A stretch of 64,000 bases of DNA, from contig NZ_JAATVW010000014.1 of the NCBI RefSeq assembly GCF_011947225.1, positions 100,651-164,650 of the forward strand, written 5' to 3'. Made by a program: the position numbers and the translations under genes. The notes under the pieces were generated by a model. It saw only the letters and a list, made by a program, of their open reading frames with translations. It was not told the origin of the DNA and made no database searches. This document shows, piece by piece, positions 18,110-26,862 of the stretch; position 1 is the first letter of the stretch, and each line of letters opens with the position of its first letter. This DNA is from Planosporangium flavigriseum. Lineage in GTDB: Bacteria; Actinomycetota; Actinomycetes; Mycobacteriales; Micromonosporaceae.

Positions 18110-19165
18110 ATGGCAGCCAACCCCATCGTCATGAACGGCTGGTACATCGGCGCCTGGTCCGACGAGGTCACCCGGACGCTGACGCAGCGGTGGATCTGCG
18201 GGCGGCCGGTGTGCTTCTACCGGCTCTCGGACGGCAGCGTGAACGCGCTCGAGGACCGTTGCCCGCACCGCCGCTACCCGCTGTCGCTGGGCCGCCTCGA
18301 GGACGACGTCATCACCTGCAACTACCACGGGTACAAGATCGACGGCTCCGGCGGCTGCGTCGGCGTCGCCGAGCAGCCCGACACCCCGAAGGCGTCGGTG
18401 CACCGGTTCCCGGTCGTCGAGCGGTACGGCATCGTATGGATCTGGCCGGGCGACCCGGAGCAGGCCAACCCGGACGACATCCCCGACGTCTCCTGGCTGA
18501 CCGACGAGAACTGGACCCACGTGCACGGCATGGTGCCGCTCAAGGCCCGCCAGGTGCTGCTGGTCGAGAACCTGCTCGACCTGACCCACGAGACGTTCCT
18601 GCACCCGAGCAGCATCGGCAATGCCGCGGTCGCGTCCACCCCGATCGACGTGACCAGCGAGGGCGACAAGGTCTCGTTCATCCGGCACATGATCGGGATC
18701 GAGGCGCCGCCGTTCTACCGCTCGTCGATGGGCGTCACGACAGACATCGACCGCTGGCAGGACGGTGACTTCTACGCCCCCGGCGTCTTCATCCTCAACA
18801 TCCGGATCGCGCCGACCGGCACCGAGGAGCCCGAGGGCTTCCACATGAAGGTCATCTACGGCATGACCCCGGAGACCGAGACGGCGACGCACGACTTTTT
18901 CGCCTTGGGGCGCGACTACGCGATTGACGACGCCGAGCTCTCGGACTTCCAGCTCAAGCAGCAGTTGGCGGTCATGAAGGAGGACGTCGACGCCCTCGAG
19001 ATCCAGGAGGTCATGGTCGCCACCGACCCCGGGATGGTCGAGTCGTCGATCCGTTCCGACGTCGCGGGGATCCGCGGTCGCCGGCTGGTGGAGCGGATGG
19101 CCAAGGCCGAGGCGGCGGCCGCCGCGCCGGCGGCGCGCCCACGGGCGGGGGTGGCCGGGGCATGA
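18110..19165 (+). CDS. Rieske non-haem iron oxygenase, VanA-like (aromatic O-demethylase type)
   Basis: Terminal oxygenase of a two-component system, here probably removing a methyl group from a methoxy-aromatic acid. The Rieske centre is Cys51-x-His53 (CPHRRYPLSL) and Cys70-xx-His73 (CNYHGYKI). The mononuclear iron site lies in ENLLDLTHETFLH with His160 and His165. Length (351 residues) and layout, including HETFLHPSSIGN and a C-terminal arginine-rich RGRRLVERM, resemble vanillate O-demethylase VanA. GAGGAG precedes ATG 18110 at normal spacing. The VanB-like reductase is in the same operon. The substrate is not fixed by sequence; vanillate, syringate or 3-O-methylgallate are the natural options. 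Confidence 0.9.
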   Translation: MAANPIVMNGWYIGAWSDEVTRTLTQRWICGRPVCFYRLSDGSVNALEDRCPHRRYPLSLGRLEDDVITCNYHGYKIDGSGGCVGVAEQPDTPKASVHRFPVVERYGIVWIWPGDPEQANPDDIPDVSWLTDENWTHVHGMVPLKARQVLLVENLLDLTHETFLHPSSIGNAAVASTPIDVTSEGDKVSFIRHMIGIEAPPFYRSSMGVTTDIDRWQDGDFYAPGVFILNIRIAPTGTEEPEGFHMKVIYGMTPETETATHDFFALGRDYAIDDAELSDFQLKQQLAVMKEDVDALEIQEVMVATDPGMVESSIRSDVAGIRGRRLVERMAKAEAAAAAPAARPRAGVAGA

Positions 19166-19241
19166 GCAAGCGAAGCGCGCGAATCATGGGCTCAGTGCAG
19201 CTGGTGCCTCATGGCAGCGCCGAGCGCAGCGAGGTGCTGGC

Positions 19242-19943
19242 ATGAGCACGTTCGTTCTGGTCCACGGGGCCTGGCACGGCGGCTGGTGCTGGGACCGGGT
19301 CGCTCCGCTGCTGCGCGCGGCCGGGCACGAGGTGCACACCCCGACGCTGACCGGCCTGTCGGAGCGCGCCCACCTGCTGTCACCGCAGGTGGGGCTCGAC
19401 ACCCACGTCGAGGACATCGTCCGGCTCATCGACATCCTCGGCCTGCGCGACGTGGTGCTGGTAGGGCACAGCTACGCCGGACAGATCGTCACCGGCGTCG
19501 CCGACCGCCGGCCGGACGCGATCGCCCGCCGGGTGTACCTCGACGCGTTCGTCGGTGACAACGGCGAGACGGCCTGGGAACTGCAGCCGGAGACGGTGGG
19601 CCACCACTGGGCCGAATCTGCCGCGGAGCAGGGGTTCGGCTGGCTGGTGCCGGTACGCAAGCTCGCCGTGCTGGGCGTGACCGAACAGTCCGACGTGGAC
19701 TGGCTGACGCCCCGGCTCACACCTCACCCGTGGAAGACCTACACCGACCCGCTGCGCCTGACCGGTGCGGTGGACGACGTGCCGGCCGTGTTCATCGAGT
19801 GCGTGACGTGGATGCGGGTGTTCGCCAGCCAGGCCGAGCGGGCGCGGGAACGTGGCTGGCCGGTGTACGAGCTGGATACCGGCCACGAGGCGATGGTCAC
19901 CGCGCCCAAGGAACTGGCCGACGTCCTGCTGTCCCTCGTCTGA
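19242..19943 (+). CDS. Alpha/beta hydrolase (methylesterase-like), second paralogue
   Basis: A 233-residue hydrolase with FVLVHGAWHGGWCWDRV at the N-terminus, the nucleophile Ser in VGHSYAGQIV and a C-terminal His in DTGHEAMVT. It resembles the hydrolase at 9209-9928. ATG 19242 follows GCGAGGTGC. It lies in the catabolic operon between the Rieske oxygenase and the muconolactone-isomerase-like gene. A role in cleaving an aromatic ester (for example a methyl ester) or a lactone formed after ring opening fits the context but is inferred. Confidence 0.88.
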   Translation: MSTFVLVHGAWHGGWCWDRVAPLLRAAGHEVHTPTLTGLSERAHLLSPQVGLDTHVEDIVRLIDILGLRDVVLVGHSYAGQIVTGVADRRPDAIARRVYLDAFVGDNGETAWELQPETVGHHWAESAAEQGFGWLVPVRKLAVLGVTEQSDVDWLTPRLTPHPWKTYTDPLRLTGAVDDVPAVFIECVTWMRVFASQAERARERGWPVYELDTGHEAMVTAPKELADVLLSLV

Positions 19944-19961
19944 GACCACTGAGGAGAGATC

Positions 19962-20240
19962 GTGGAGTTCCTCGTCCGTTCCGAGAACCGACTGCCCGTG
20001 GACACCCCGGCAGAGCGGCGGGAGGAGCTGCGGACCGCCGAACGGGCCCGGGCCATGGAGCTGCGGGCCGCGGGCATCCTCAAGCGGCTGTGGCGGGTAC
20101 CGGGCCGCAACGCCACCATCGGGCTGTACGAGGCCGCCGACCCGGCCGAACTGCACGACGCGCTCATGTCGCTGCCGATGGCCCCGTGGCTGGACGTCCA
20201 CGTCGAGGCGCTGGCGACCCACCCCCAGGAGCGGAAGTGA
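19962..20240 (+). CDS. Muconolactone delta-isomerase-like protein
   Basis: A 92-residue ferredoxin-fold protein of the CatC/YCII-like kind. It begins MEFLVRSENRLP, contains ERARAMELRAAGILKRLW and ends in a segment of the CatC type (LPMAPWLDVHVEALATHP). Muconolactone isomerase normally serves the ortho-cleavage pathway, yet this gene lies inside a meta-cleavage operon with no ortho-pathway partner, so its substrate is likely another lactone or enol. GAGGAGAG precedes GTG 19962. The stop overlaps the next GTG (GTGA). Confidence 0.85.
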   Translation: MEFLVRSENRLPVDTPAERREELRTAERARAMELRAAGILKRLWRVPGRNATIGLYEAADPAELHDALMSLPMAPWLDVHVEALATHPQERK

Positions 20241-20419
20241 CCGTCACGGAGTCAGGGCGCGAGCTGCGCATCACCTTCCGGCAGTTCGACGGGGAGATGG
20301 TCGGTACCTGCTGGTGCGGCCGTACGCACACCAGTGCCCACCCCCGTGCCCTGTGGGAGTGGCTCGACGAGCACGAACACGCCGAACCGACCGACGGGAG
20401 GGGGAGTGATGCGCAGTGA
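20237..20419 (+). CDS. 60-residue protein with Cys-x-Cys motif, unknown function
   Basis: This small protein (start GTG 20237) overlaps the isomerase-like gene by 4 bases and ligA by 11 bases, so it is clearly translated as part of the operon. It carries TCWCGRTHTSAHP, a compact Cys/His cluster that could bind a metal, and a helical WEWLDEHEHAEP segment. I do not recognise the family. Its place directly before the dioxygenase genes suggests an accessory role, perhaps iron delivery or reactivation of the Fe(II) dioxygenase; that is speculation. Confidence 0.75.
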   Translation: MTVTESGRELRITFRQFDGEMVGTCWCGRTHTSAHPRALWEWLDEHEHAEPTDGRGSDAQ

Positions 20420-20759
20420 GATCCCCGGCACGCCGGTCTTCGACGGGCAGACGAGCCGGCGCGGGTTCCGGATGAACAAGCTGTTCATGAGCCTGCGGTT
20501 CGCCGAGAACCGGGAGCGGTTCCGGGCCGACGAAGGGGCGTACTGCGACGAGTTCGGGCTGTCGCCGGAGCAGCGGCAGGCGGTGATCGACCGTGACTGG
20601 CAGGCCATGATCGACCTGGGCGGCAGCATCTTCTACGTGTACAAGCTGGCGATGATGGACGGCCGGTCCATGCAGTACCTCGGCGGGGTCTTCACCGGGA
20701 TGACCGAGGAGGAGTTCGTGGCGGCGATGCGAGCGGGAGGACGGACGGATGTCCGCTGA
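20409..20759 (+). CDS. ligA: Protocatechuate 4,5-dioxygenase alpha subunit (LigA-like)
   Basis: Small helical subunit that caps the active site of the extradiol dioxygenase. The 116-residue protein has the LigA features FRMNKLFMSLRFAENRERF, LSPEQRQAVIDRDWQAMIDL, then GGSIFYVYKL. ATG 20409 is preceded by GAGGGGGAG; the adjacent GTG 20406 is possible. It overlaps the next gene by 11 bases, as expected for subunits made in equal amounts. Confidence 0.95.
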   Translation: MRSEIPGTPVFDGQTSRRGFRMNKLFMSLRFAENRERFRADEGAYCDEFGLSPEQRQAVIDRDWQAMIDLGGSIFYVYKLAMMDGRSMQYLGGVFTGMTEEEFVAAMRAGGRTDVR

Positions 20760-21600
20760 GGTGATCTGGGGCCTGGCGACCTCGCACGTCCCGTCCATCG
20801 GGGCCGCGATGGACCGCGGCAAGACCGAGGACCCGAACTGGAAGGGCCTGTTCGACGGCTACCGGCCGGCCCGCGAGTGGCTGGCCGAGCACCGGCCCGA
20901 CGTCGCGATCGTCATCTACAACGACCACGCCAACGGCATCGACCTCGACATCGTGCCGACGTTCGGGATCGGTACCGCCGACCGGTACACCGTCGCCGAC
21001 GAGGGTTTCGGCAAGCGCCCGGTGCCGGATGTCATCGGCGACCCGGACCTGTCCCTGCACCTGCTGGAGACCCTGGTCGACGACGGCTTCGACCTCACGG
21101 TGTTCCAGGAGCTCGACGTCGACCACGGCTTCACCGTGCCGCTGTCGGTGTGGACGCCGGACCCCGGCGATGCCTGGCCCTGCCCGGTGATCCCACTGTT
21201 GGTCAACGTCATCCAGTACCCGCAGCCCACCGCCAAGCGCTGCTACGCCCTCGGCCAGGCGATCGGCCGGGCGTTGAAGAGCTACCCCAAGGACATCACG
21301 GTCGGAATCCTCGGTACCGGCGGCATGTCCCACCAGCTGGCCGGCGCGCGGGCAGGAATGATCAATCCCGAGTTCGACGCCATGTTCATGGCGGCGATCG
21401 AGTCCGACCCGGCGAAGCTCGCGGCGCTGTCCAGGGAGGAGCTGATCCGTGAGGCCGGCTCCGAGGGTATCGAGATGATCATGTGGCTGATCATGCGCGG
21501 CGCCATGAACGAGCGGGTGCGCAAGGTGCACTCCCACTACTTCGTGCCGGCGTCGAACACCGCCGCGGGGCTGGCCCTGTTTGACAACCGCGCATCGTGA
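20749..21600 (+). CDS. ligB: Extradiol ring-cleavage dioxygenase beta subunit (LigB-like)
   Basis: Catalytic Fe(II) subunit that opens the ring of protocatechuate, gallate or a related catechol between C4 and C5. The 283-residue protein aligns along its length with LigB as I recall it: iron ligands His13 (TSHVPS) and His60 (YNDHANG), the catalytic His in GTGGMSHQL, and the Glu region SEGIEMIMWLIMRGAM. It closes the operon and converges on the PBP gene 43 bases away. Protocatechuate use would need LigC and LigI, which are absent here, while gallate would not. Confidence 0.95.
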   Translation: MSAEVIWGLATSHVPSIGAAMDRGKTEDPNWKGLFDGYRPAREWLAEHRPDVAIVIYNDHANGIDLDIVPTFGIGTADRYTVADEGFGKRPVPDVIGDPDLSLHLLETLVDDGFDLTVFQELDVDHGFTVPLSVWTPDPGDAWPCPVIPLLVNVIQYPQPTAKRCYALGQAIGRALKSYPKDITVGILGTGGMSHQLAGARAGMINPEFDAMFMAAIESDPAKLAALSREELIREAGSEGIEMIMWLIMRGAMNERVRKVHSHYFVPASNTAAGLALFDNRAS

Positions 21601-21643
21601 CAGCCAGCTCCTCTTGCCGGAGGCGGTGAACGCGTGCCGCTGG

Positions 21644-24010
21644 TTACTGCTGCGGCGCCTCCGTGGGGGATGGAGTGACCGGCGGACTGGGCCGGATCGT
21701 TGACGGCGTTGGCACCGGGCGGATCCGGCTCGGCGCAGGAGCGCTCGGCACCGTCGAAGTGGGCGGCCGCCGCGACGGCGTGGTGGGCTGCCGTGGCACC
21801 TCCTGCTGGGTCGTGTCGACTCTCGGCACCGAAGTGTCGTCCGCGAACGTCGGGTTGCCGAACCGGTACTGGTTCTTGTCCAGCTTCATGGCCTCGGTCG
21901 CAGCGACCATGAACTGCCGCCAGATCGGTGCCGCGTGACTCGCCCCGTAAACCTCGGTGCTGCCGGTCTTCGTGACGAGCGGCTTTCCGTCGGTGGTACC
22001 CAGCCAGACGGCCGCGGCCAGTGCCCGCGTGTAGCCCACCATCCAGACGTGCGCGTTCTCGGTCGTACTGGTGCCCGCCTGCCAGGTACCCGTCTTGCCG
22101 GCCGAGTCCCAGTCGTTGTCCAGCCCGGCCGCCTCCACCTTGCGCAGCGTCCAGTTCAACTGGTTGATCTGCTCCTGGTTCAGCCCGATGTCGGTCTGGT
22201 TGGGCTTTGCGGCGTACACCTGCTGACCCCGCCGGGTCACCGAGGTGACGAAGTGCGCCTGGGCCCGCATGCCACCGGCCGCGAACGTCGCCATCCCGTT
22301 GGCGTGGTCGAGCACGGTGATCGGGTACTGGCCGATGCCCAGCTCGGTGGAGAAGTTCGATGTCACATCCTTGCCCGACCGGTCCCGTAGGTCGACCCTG
22401 ACCGGGTTGGCGCCGCCGTTCGGGGCGGCCCACATGGAGTCGACACCGGCCCTGGCCGCCATGTCGAGCACCTTACCCGCGCCCAGGTGCTCCGTGAGGT
22501 CGAAGAACGGCACGTTCAGCGAGTCGACCGTCGCCTGCCACAGCGTGCAGTCCGGCTGGCAGGCGGAGCTGCTGGCGTTGCGGATCGGCCCGGCGGGGCT
22601 ACCGGACGTCCGGCCGCTGGCCGGGAACTCCTTGGTGGGTGGGGAGTCCCAGTACGACTTCACCGACACCTTCTGGCGCAGCGCCTCCGCCAGGTCGTAC
22701 ACCTTGAACGACGAGCCGGGCGGGTGCGCGCCGAAGCCGTGCGGCTCGCCGTCCTCGTCGTAGTACCAGCCGGCATAGTCGGCGCCGGAAGCCTGGTTGC
22801 CGCCGTAGTAGGCCAGCACCCGTCCGGTACCGGGCTCGACGGCGACCAGCGCCGCCTGCCAGTTGGCGGGCTGCCCCTGGACGGACTGGGGCGCGGTCGG
22901 GCGCCGGATGTCGGCGGCCGCCTCGGCGGCGTCCTGCACCTGCTTGTCGATGGTGGTGACGATCTGGAACCCGCCGTTGACGATGTAGTCCTTCGGCTCG
23001 TTGCGGAACGCGTCGGTCTGCCGCAACTCGCTGAGCACATGGTTGACGGCGACCCCGGTCGGCCGGTCCAGGCCGGACCGGAAGGCCTCCGGATTGTGGT
23101 CGATGACGGTGTCGGGGTACCGGAGCTGGTCGGCCTGTGCCCCGGTGAGGTAGCGCAGCTTGACCATGCCCTCGCGGACGTAGTTCCACCGGTCCTGGGC
23201 GTTCTTCAGGGCCTGCGGGCCACGCTTGGGGTCGTAGCCCGGCCGCCCCTGCGGGTCGGCGGGGTCCGGTTCGGGCTGCTTCACCATCGACACCAGGAGC
23301 ATGGCTTCGGCGACGGTGACCTGCTGGGCCGCCGGTGCGTTCCGGTTGGCGGTCTTGCCGAAGAACGCCGAAGCGGCGGCTTCGATGCCGTAGGCGCCCC
23401 GCCCGAAGGGCACCGAGTTGAGGTAGAACTCCAGGATCTGGGGCTTGGAGTACTTGCGGTCGAGCTTCCACGCGATCACCGCCTCGCGCATCTTCCGCGA
23501 GTACGTGACGCCTTTGAGGTCGGCGGCGAGGCGGGCGTACTGCTGGGTGATCGTCGATGCCCCCTGGGTCTGGCCGCCGGTCACGTTGTTCCACGCGGCT
23601 CGCAGCACGCCGGCGACATCGATCCCGGGGTTGGTCCAGAAGGTCTGATCCTCGGCCGCCACGATGCTCTGTTTGACGGCGTCGTTCATCTCGTTGAAGG
23701 TCAGCATCGTGCGGTTCTGCGTGCCCAACCGCGCCATCGGCGTCTTGCCGTCGGCGTAGTAGACCGTCGTGACCTGTGGCAGGTCGAGCTGGGTCGGGGT
23801 CGGCACGCTGTCGACGTAGTACGCGACGGTGACGCCGCCGGCACCGATCAGCAGGAGCGCCGCCGCCAGGGCTGCGACCAGCCGGTCCCGCCTGGATAGA
23901 CGTCGCCACGCCCGCCCGGCCGCCCCGAAGCGCTGCTCCGGCGTGGGCTCGGCGGGACCGCCGCTGTCCACCGGGGCAGCGGGCATTCTGCGATCATTCT
24001 GGGAGGTCAC
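21644..24010 (-). CDS. Class A penicillin-binding protein (glycosyltransferase GT51 + transpeptidase)
   Basis: Bifunctional peptidoglycan synthase. GTG 24010 gives a short cytoplasmic part, one membrane anchor (LVAALAAALLLIGAGGVTVA), then GT51 with AAEDQTFW and GASTITQQYARL. The transpeptidase domain has the SxxK motif in PPGSSFK, SxN in DSLNVPF and KTGT in SAGKTGTWQAG. The last 60 residues are a Pro/Ser/Thr-rich tail, common in actinobacterial PBPs. It is 788 residues long, normal for the class. It is convergent with ligB and not part of the aromatic locus. Confidence 0.96.
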   Translation of the reverse strand: MTSQNDRRMPAAPVDSGGPAEPTPEQRFGAAGRAWRRLSRRDRLVAALAAALLLIGAGGVTVAYYVDSVPTPTQLDLPQVTTVYYADGKTPMARLGTQNRTMLTFNEMNDAVKQSIVAAEDQTFWTNPGIDVAGVLRAAWNNVTGGQTQGASTITQQYARLAADLKGVTYSRKMREAVIAWKLDRKYSKPQILEFYLNSVPFGRGAYGIEAAASAFFGKTANRNAPAAQQVTVAEAMLLVSMVKQPEPDPADPQGRPGYDPKRGPQALKNAQDRWNYVREGMVKLRYLTGAQADQLRYPDTVIDHNPEAFRSGLDRPTGVAVNHVLSELRQTDAFRNEPKDYIVNGGFQIVTTIDKQVQDAAEAAADIRRPTAPQSVQGQPANWQAALVAVEPGTGRVLAYYGGNQASGADYAGWYYDEDGEPHGFGAHPPGSSFKVYDLAEALRQKVSVKSYWDSPPTKEFPASGRTSGSPAGPIRNASSSACQPDCTLWQATVDSLNVPFFDLTEHLGAGKVLDMAARAGVDSMWAAPNGGANPVRVDLRDRSGKDVTSNFSTELGIGQYPITVLDHANGMATFAAGGMRAQAHFVTSVTRRGQQVYAAKPNQTDIGLNQEQINQLNWTLRKVEAAGLDNDWDSAGKTGTWQAGTSTTENAHVWMVGYTRALAAAVWLGTTDGKPLVTKTGSTEVYGASHAAPIWRQFMVAATEAMKLDKNQYRFGNPTFADDTSVPRVDTTQQEVPRQPTTPSRRPPTSTVPSAPAPSRIRPVPTPSTIRPSPPVTPSPTEAPQQ

Positions 24011-24118
24011 GTCTCATCGATATCCCGATGTCGGTCCGGCGAAACACACCGCCTGTTCCGGCAGGCGCCCGGGCCGCCGGGGCCATCGCACCGTCGCCTT
24101 TCCGGCGGCGCCGACTGG

Positions 24119-24604
24119 CTATTCGAACACCCGGTCGACGAACGCCTCCATCCGCCGTCGCAGCCCCGCGATGCGCTCCTCAAGCGGGACGCTGCTGTGG
24201 GCTCCTTCCAGGGGCAGGAGCCCACGAATGTATCGGGAACAGGCCAAATCAGCGCAAATATATGTGCCGAGGGTGTCCTCGCGGCGGCCGGCGGCCCCGG
24301 CCCTACGGGCGACGAACAGGCGCATCGCGTCGCCCGGCTGGCTGCAGTGGCAGATGTTGCACAGGGTGTTCAGCCGCTTCGCCAGTGTCGTAGTTGGCGC
24401 TCGCAGTTCGACACCGACCGGGCCGCCGGCGCGGGGCACCACGATGTACGCCCGCAACGGCGCCTTCGGGTCGCACCAGCCCAGGAAGTCGAGCACGTCC
24501 CAATCCATCTCCGGCAGGCCGGCGGGCAGCGCCATCGTCCTTAGCTGGCTGCGGGAAACGTTGACGAACGATCGCCTGATCTCGTCCCCGGTCAGGGGTT
24601 GCAT
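24119..24604 (-). CDS. FBP-domain protein (EF-G-binding, FusB-like treble-clef zinc finger)
   Basis: Related to FusB/FusC proteins, which bind elongation factor G and in staphylococci rescue it from fusidic acid. The 161-residue protein has an N-terminal helical region, then the zinc-finger part CNICHCSQPGDAMRLFVARR followed by the distal pair CADLACSRY. ATG 24604 is preceded by GAGGACA. It lies 108 bases downstream of the PBP start on the same strand. In actinomycetes its role is probably ribosome or EF-G housekeeping under stress; resistance is not implied. Confidence 0.85.
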   Translation of the reverse strand: MQPLTGDEIRRSFVNVSRSQLRTMALPAGLPEMDWDVLDFLGWCDPKAPLRAYIVVPRAGGPVGVELRAPTTTLAKRLNTLCNICHCSQPGDAMRLFVARRAGAAGRREDTLGTYICADLACSRYIRGLLPLEGAHSSVPLEERIAGLRRRMEAFVDRVFE

Positions 24605-25160
24605 AGCTTGTCCTCACAGATGGCCGGCATCGGCCATTCATGCTAGTGATCGGGTCGCCGGCCGCCACCGATTAATCAGCCGGTCAACGGCTGGACGCGA
24701 GCCCGGTGCAGGTGCTGGCATCGCCCGTGGACTAGCAGGCACTTCCCAGGTTGGTGTCCGATTAAGACGCCCGATTAAGACGCTGCTACGGGGTGTCCAG
24801 GGCGGGCGTCCCGAGTCCTGCATGGAGAAGGGTGGGCGACGCTCGTCGGCAACCGGGCGATCGTCCGGCAGACCTCGGCGTCCGGGCGGTTGACCAGTGT
24901 CTCGACGTCGAATCGGCTCAGTGAATAGCGCATCGCGTGGGCCGGGTGTCGATGGTCGGCTCTCGGGTAGCGATTCTCGCCTGTCAGTGTGTCGGTTTCC
25001 GCCTAATAAATCGCATTTAGTACATGTGGACAATTTTCTGGCAGCCGCACGGCGGTTCCGCGATGAATGTGACCCTATGTGATCGCGCAGCGGCATGGCA
25101 GCGGTCAGGGGTACTCTGATCGAGTGGTGTGGCGGCGATTCATCACTCTCAGTGAGGCGC
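24605..25160. other. Intergenic region, no gene seen
   Basis: Reading frames on both strands lack a plausible start context or a recognisable product. The stretch 24960-25080 is noticeably richer in A/T than its surroundings. The part next to pntA (25161-25224) carries inverted repeats and is listed separately. Confidence 0.5.
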
Positions 25161-25224
25161 CGTTGAGTATGTGATATCACCCATATTCATGATCAGCATA
25201 CTCATAGGTAACAATCACTCAACG
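25161..25224. promoter_or_regulatory. Nested inverted repeats upstream of transhydrogenase operon
   Basis: CGTTGAGT (25161-25168) pairs with ACTCAACG (25217-25224). TGAGTATG (25164-25171) pairs with CATACTCA (25197-25204). Between them lies the palindrome GTGATATCAC (25171-25180). The block is A/T-rich for this genome and ends 95 bases before the pntA start, so it is a candidate operator or structured leader. Confidence 0.5.
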
Positions 25225-25319
25225 CAAAACGTGGTCCGCGCGGAACACTGCCGAGCAAATCGAACTCACGACCCTCGCCCAACGTTCTCAATGTCAACCA
25301 TCTACTGCGGAGTCGACTG

Positions 25320-26858
25320 ATGATCATCGGTGTACTCAGGGAGTCGCTCCCGGGCGAGACGCGTGTGGCGGCGACGCCCGCCACCGTGGTGCAGCTGGTG
25401 AAGTTGGGTTACGAGGTGGTGGTCGAGGCCGGCGCCGGCGTCAGGTCCTCGTTCTCCGACGAGGCTTACGCTGAGTCCGGTGCGACCATCGGTGACGCGT
25501 CGGCGGCCGACATCGTTTTCGCGATCAACCCCCCGTCAGCCGAGCAGATGGACCGGCTGCCTAAGGGCGCCACGCTGATCAGCATGCTGAACCCGCGCCT
25601 GAACCCGGACCTGGTCTCCGACCTTGCGCAACGACCGATCACGGCGTTGTCGATGGATGCCGTACCGCGGATCTCACGGGCCCAGTCGTTGGACGTCCTG
25701 TCATCGATGGCCAACATCGCCGGTTACCGCGCGGTCGTCGAGGCGGCGCATGTGTTCGGGCGATTCTTCACCGGGCAGGTGACGGCGGCGGGTAAAGTCC
25801 CGCCGGCCAAGGTGCTCATCGCGGGGGCAGGTGTCGCGGGCCTGGCGGCGATCGGCGCCGCCGGCAGCCTGGGCGCGATCGTACGGGCGACGGACCCCCG
25901 GCCGGAGGTGGCCGACCAGGTCAAGTCGCTGGGTGGTGAGTACCTGGCCGTCGCGACTCCGGACGTGGAGGTCTCCGCGACCGGCTATGCCAAGGAGATG
26001 TCCGACGACTACAACCAGCGCGCTGCGCGGCTGTACGCCGAGCAGGCCAAGGACGTCGACATCATCATCACCACGGCGCTCATCCCCGGGAAGCCGGCGC
26101 CGCGTCTGATCACCGCCGAGATGGTGGCCAGCATGAAACCCGGCAGCGTGATCGTTGACATGGCCGCCGCGAACGGAGGGAACGTCGAGGGCACCGTCCC
26201 GGGCGAGGCCGTCGTCACCGAGAACGGTGTAACGATCATCGGCTATACCGATCTCGTGGGGCGCCTCCCCGCGCAGGCGTCACAGCTCTACGGCACCAAC
26301 CTGGTGAACCTGATGAAGCTGATGACACCGAACAGGGACGGACAGCTGGTTCTGGACTTCGAGGACGTCGTTCAGCGGTCGATGACCGTCGTACGCGACG
26401 GCGAGCTGACCTGGCCGCCACCTCCGGTGGCGGTGTCGGCGGCGCCGGCGACCACGCCGGCCGCCGCCCCCTCGACGACCGCCCCGGCCGAAGTCCAGGA
26501 GAAGCGGCAGGCCTCGCCGCAGCGGCGGTTGGCGCTGGTCGGGCTCGGCGCGGCCGTACTGCTGATCGTGGCGGCACTGTCGCCGGCCGCCCTGCTAGGT
26601 CATCTCACGGTCTTCGCGCTGGCGATTGTCATCGGCTACTACGTGATCGGGCACGTGCACCACGCCCTGCACACGCCGCTGATGTCGGTGACCAACGCGA
26701 TCTCGGGAATCATCGTCGTCGGCGCCCTGCTGCAGCTCGGGCACGGCGGCAACGTCATAACCACGCTGTCCTTCATCGCGATCTTGCTGGCCAGCATCAA
26801 CGTCTTCGGTGGCTTTGCGGTCACGCGCCGCATGCTCGCCATGTTCACCAGGAGCTGA
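25320..26858 (+). CDS. pntA: NAD(P) transhydrogenase subunit alpha (fused PntAA-PntAB type)
   Basis: With PntB this forms the membrane proton-translocating transhydrogenase that reduces NADP+ with NADH. The 512-residue protein contains domain I, which binds NAD(H) ([19 protein letters not shown] at the start, [39 protein letters not shown]), a Pro/Ala-rich linker at about 360-400, and four C-terminal membrane helices. ATG 25320 gives an N-terminus typical of the family. The next gene starts 4 bases after the stop, so they are co-transcribed. Confidence 0.96.
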   Translation: MIIGVLRESLPGETRVAATPATVVQLVKLGYEVVVEAGAGVRSSFSDEAYAESGATIGDASAADIVFAINPPSAEQMDRLPKGATLISMLNPRLNPDLVSDLAQRPITALSMDAVPRISRAQSLDVLSSMANIAGYRAVVEAAHVFGRFFTGQVTAAGKVPPAKVLIAGAGVAGLAAIGAAGSLGAIVRATDPRPEVADQVKSLGGEYLAVATPDVEVSATGYAKEMSDDYNQRAARLYAEQAKDVDIIITTALIPGKPAPRLITAEMVASMKPGSVIVDMAAANGGNVEGTVPGEAVVTENGVTIIGYTDLVGRLPAQASQLYGTNLVNLMKLMTPNRDGQLVLDFEDVVQRSMTVVRDGELTWPPPPVAVSAAPATTPAAAPSTTAPAEVQEKRQASPQRRLALVGLGAAVLLIVAALSPAALLGHLTVFALAIVIGYYVIGHVHHALHTPLMSVTNAISGIIVVGALLQLGHGGNVITTLSFIAILLASINVFGGFAVTRRMLAMFTRS

Positions 26859-26862
26859 TCTG

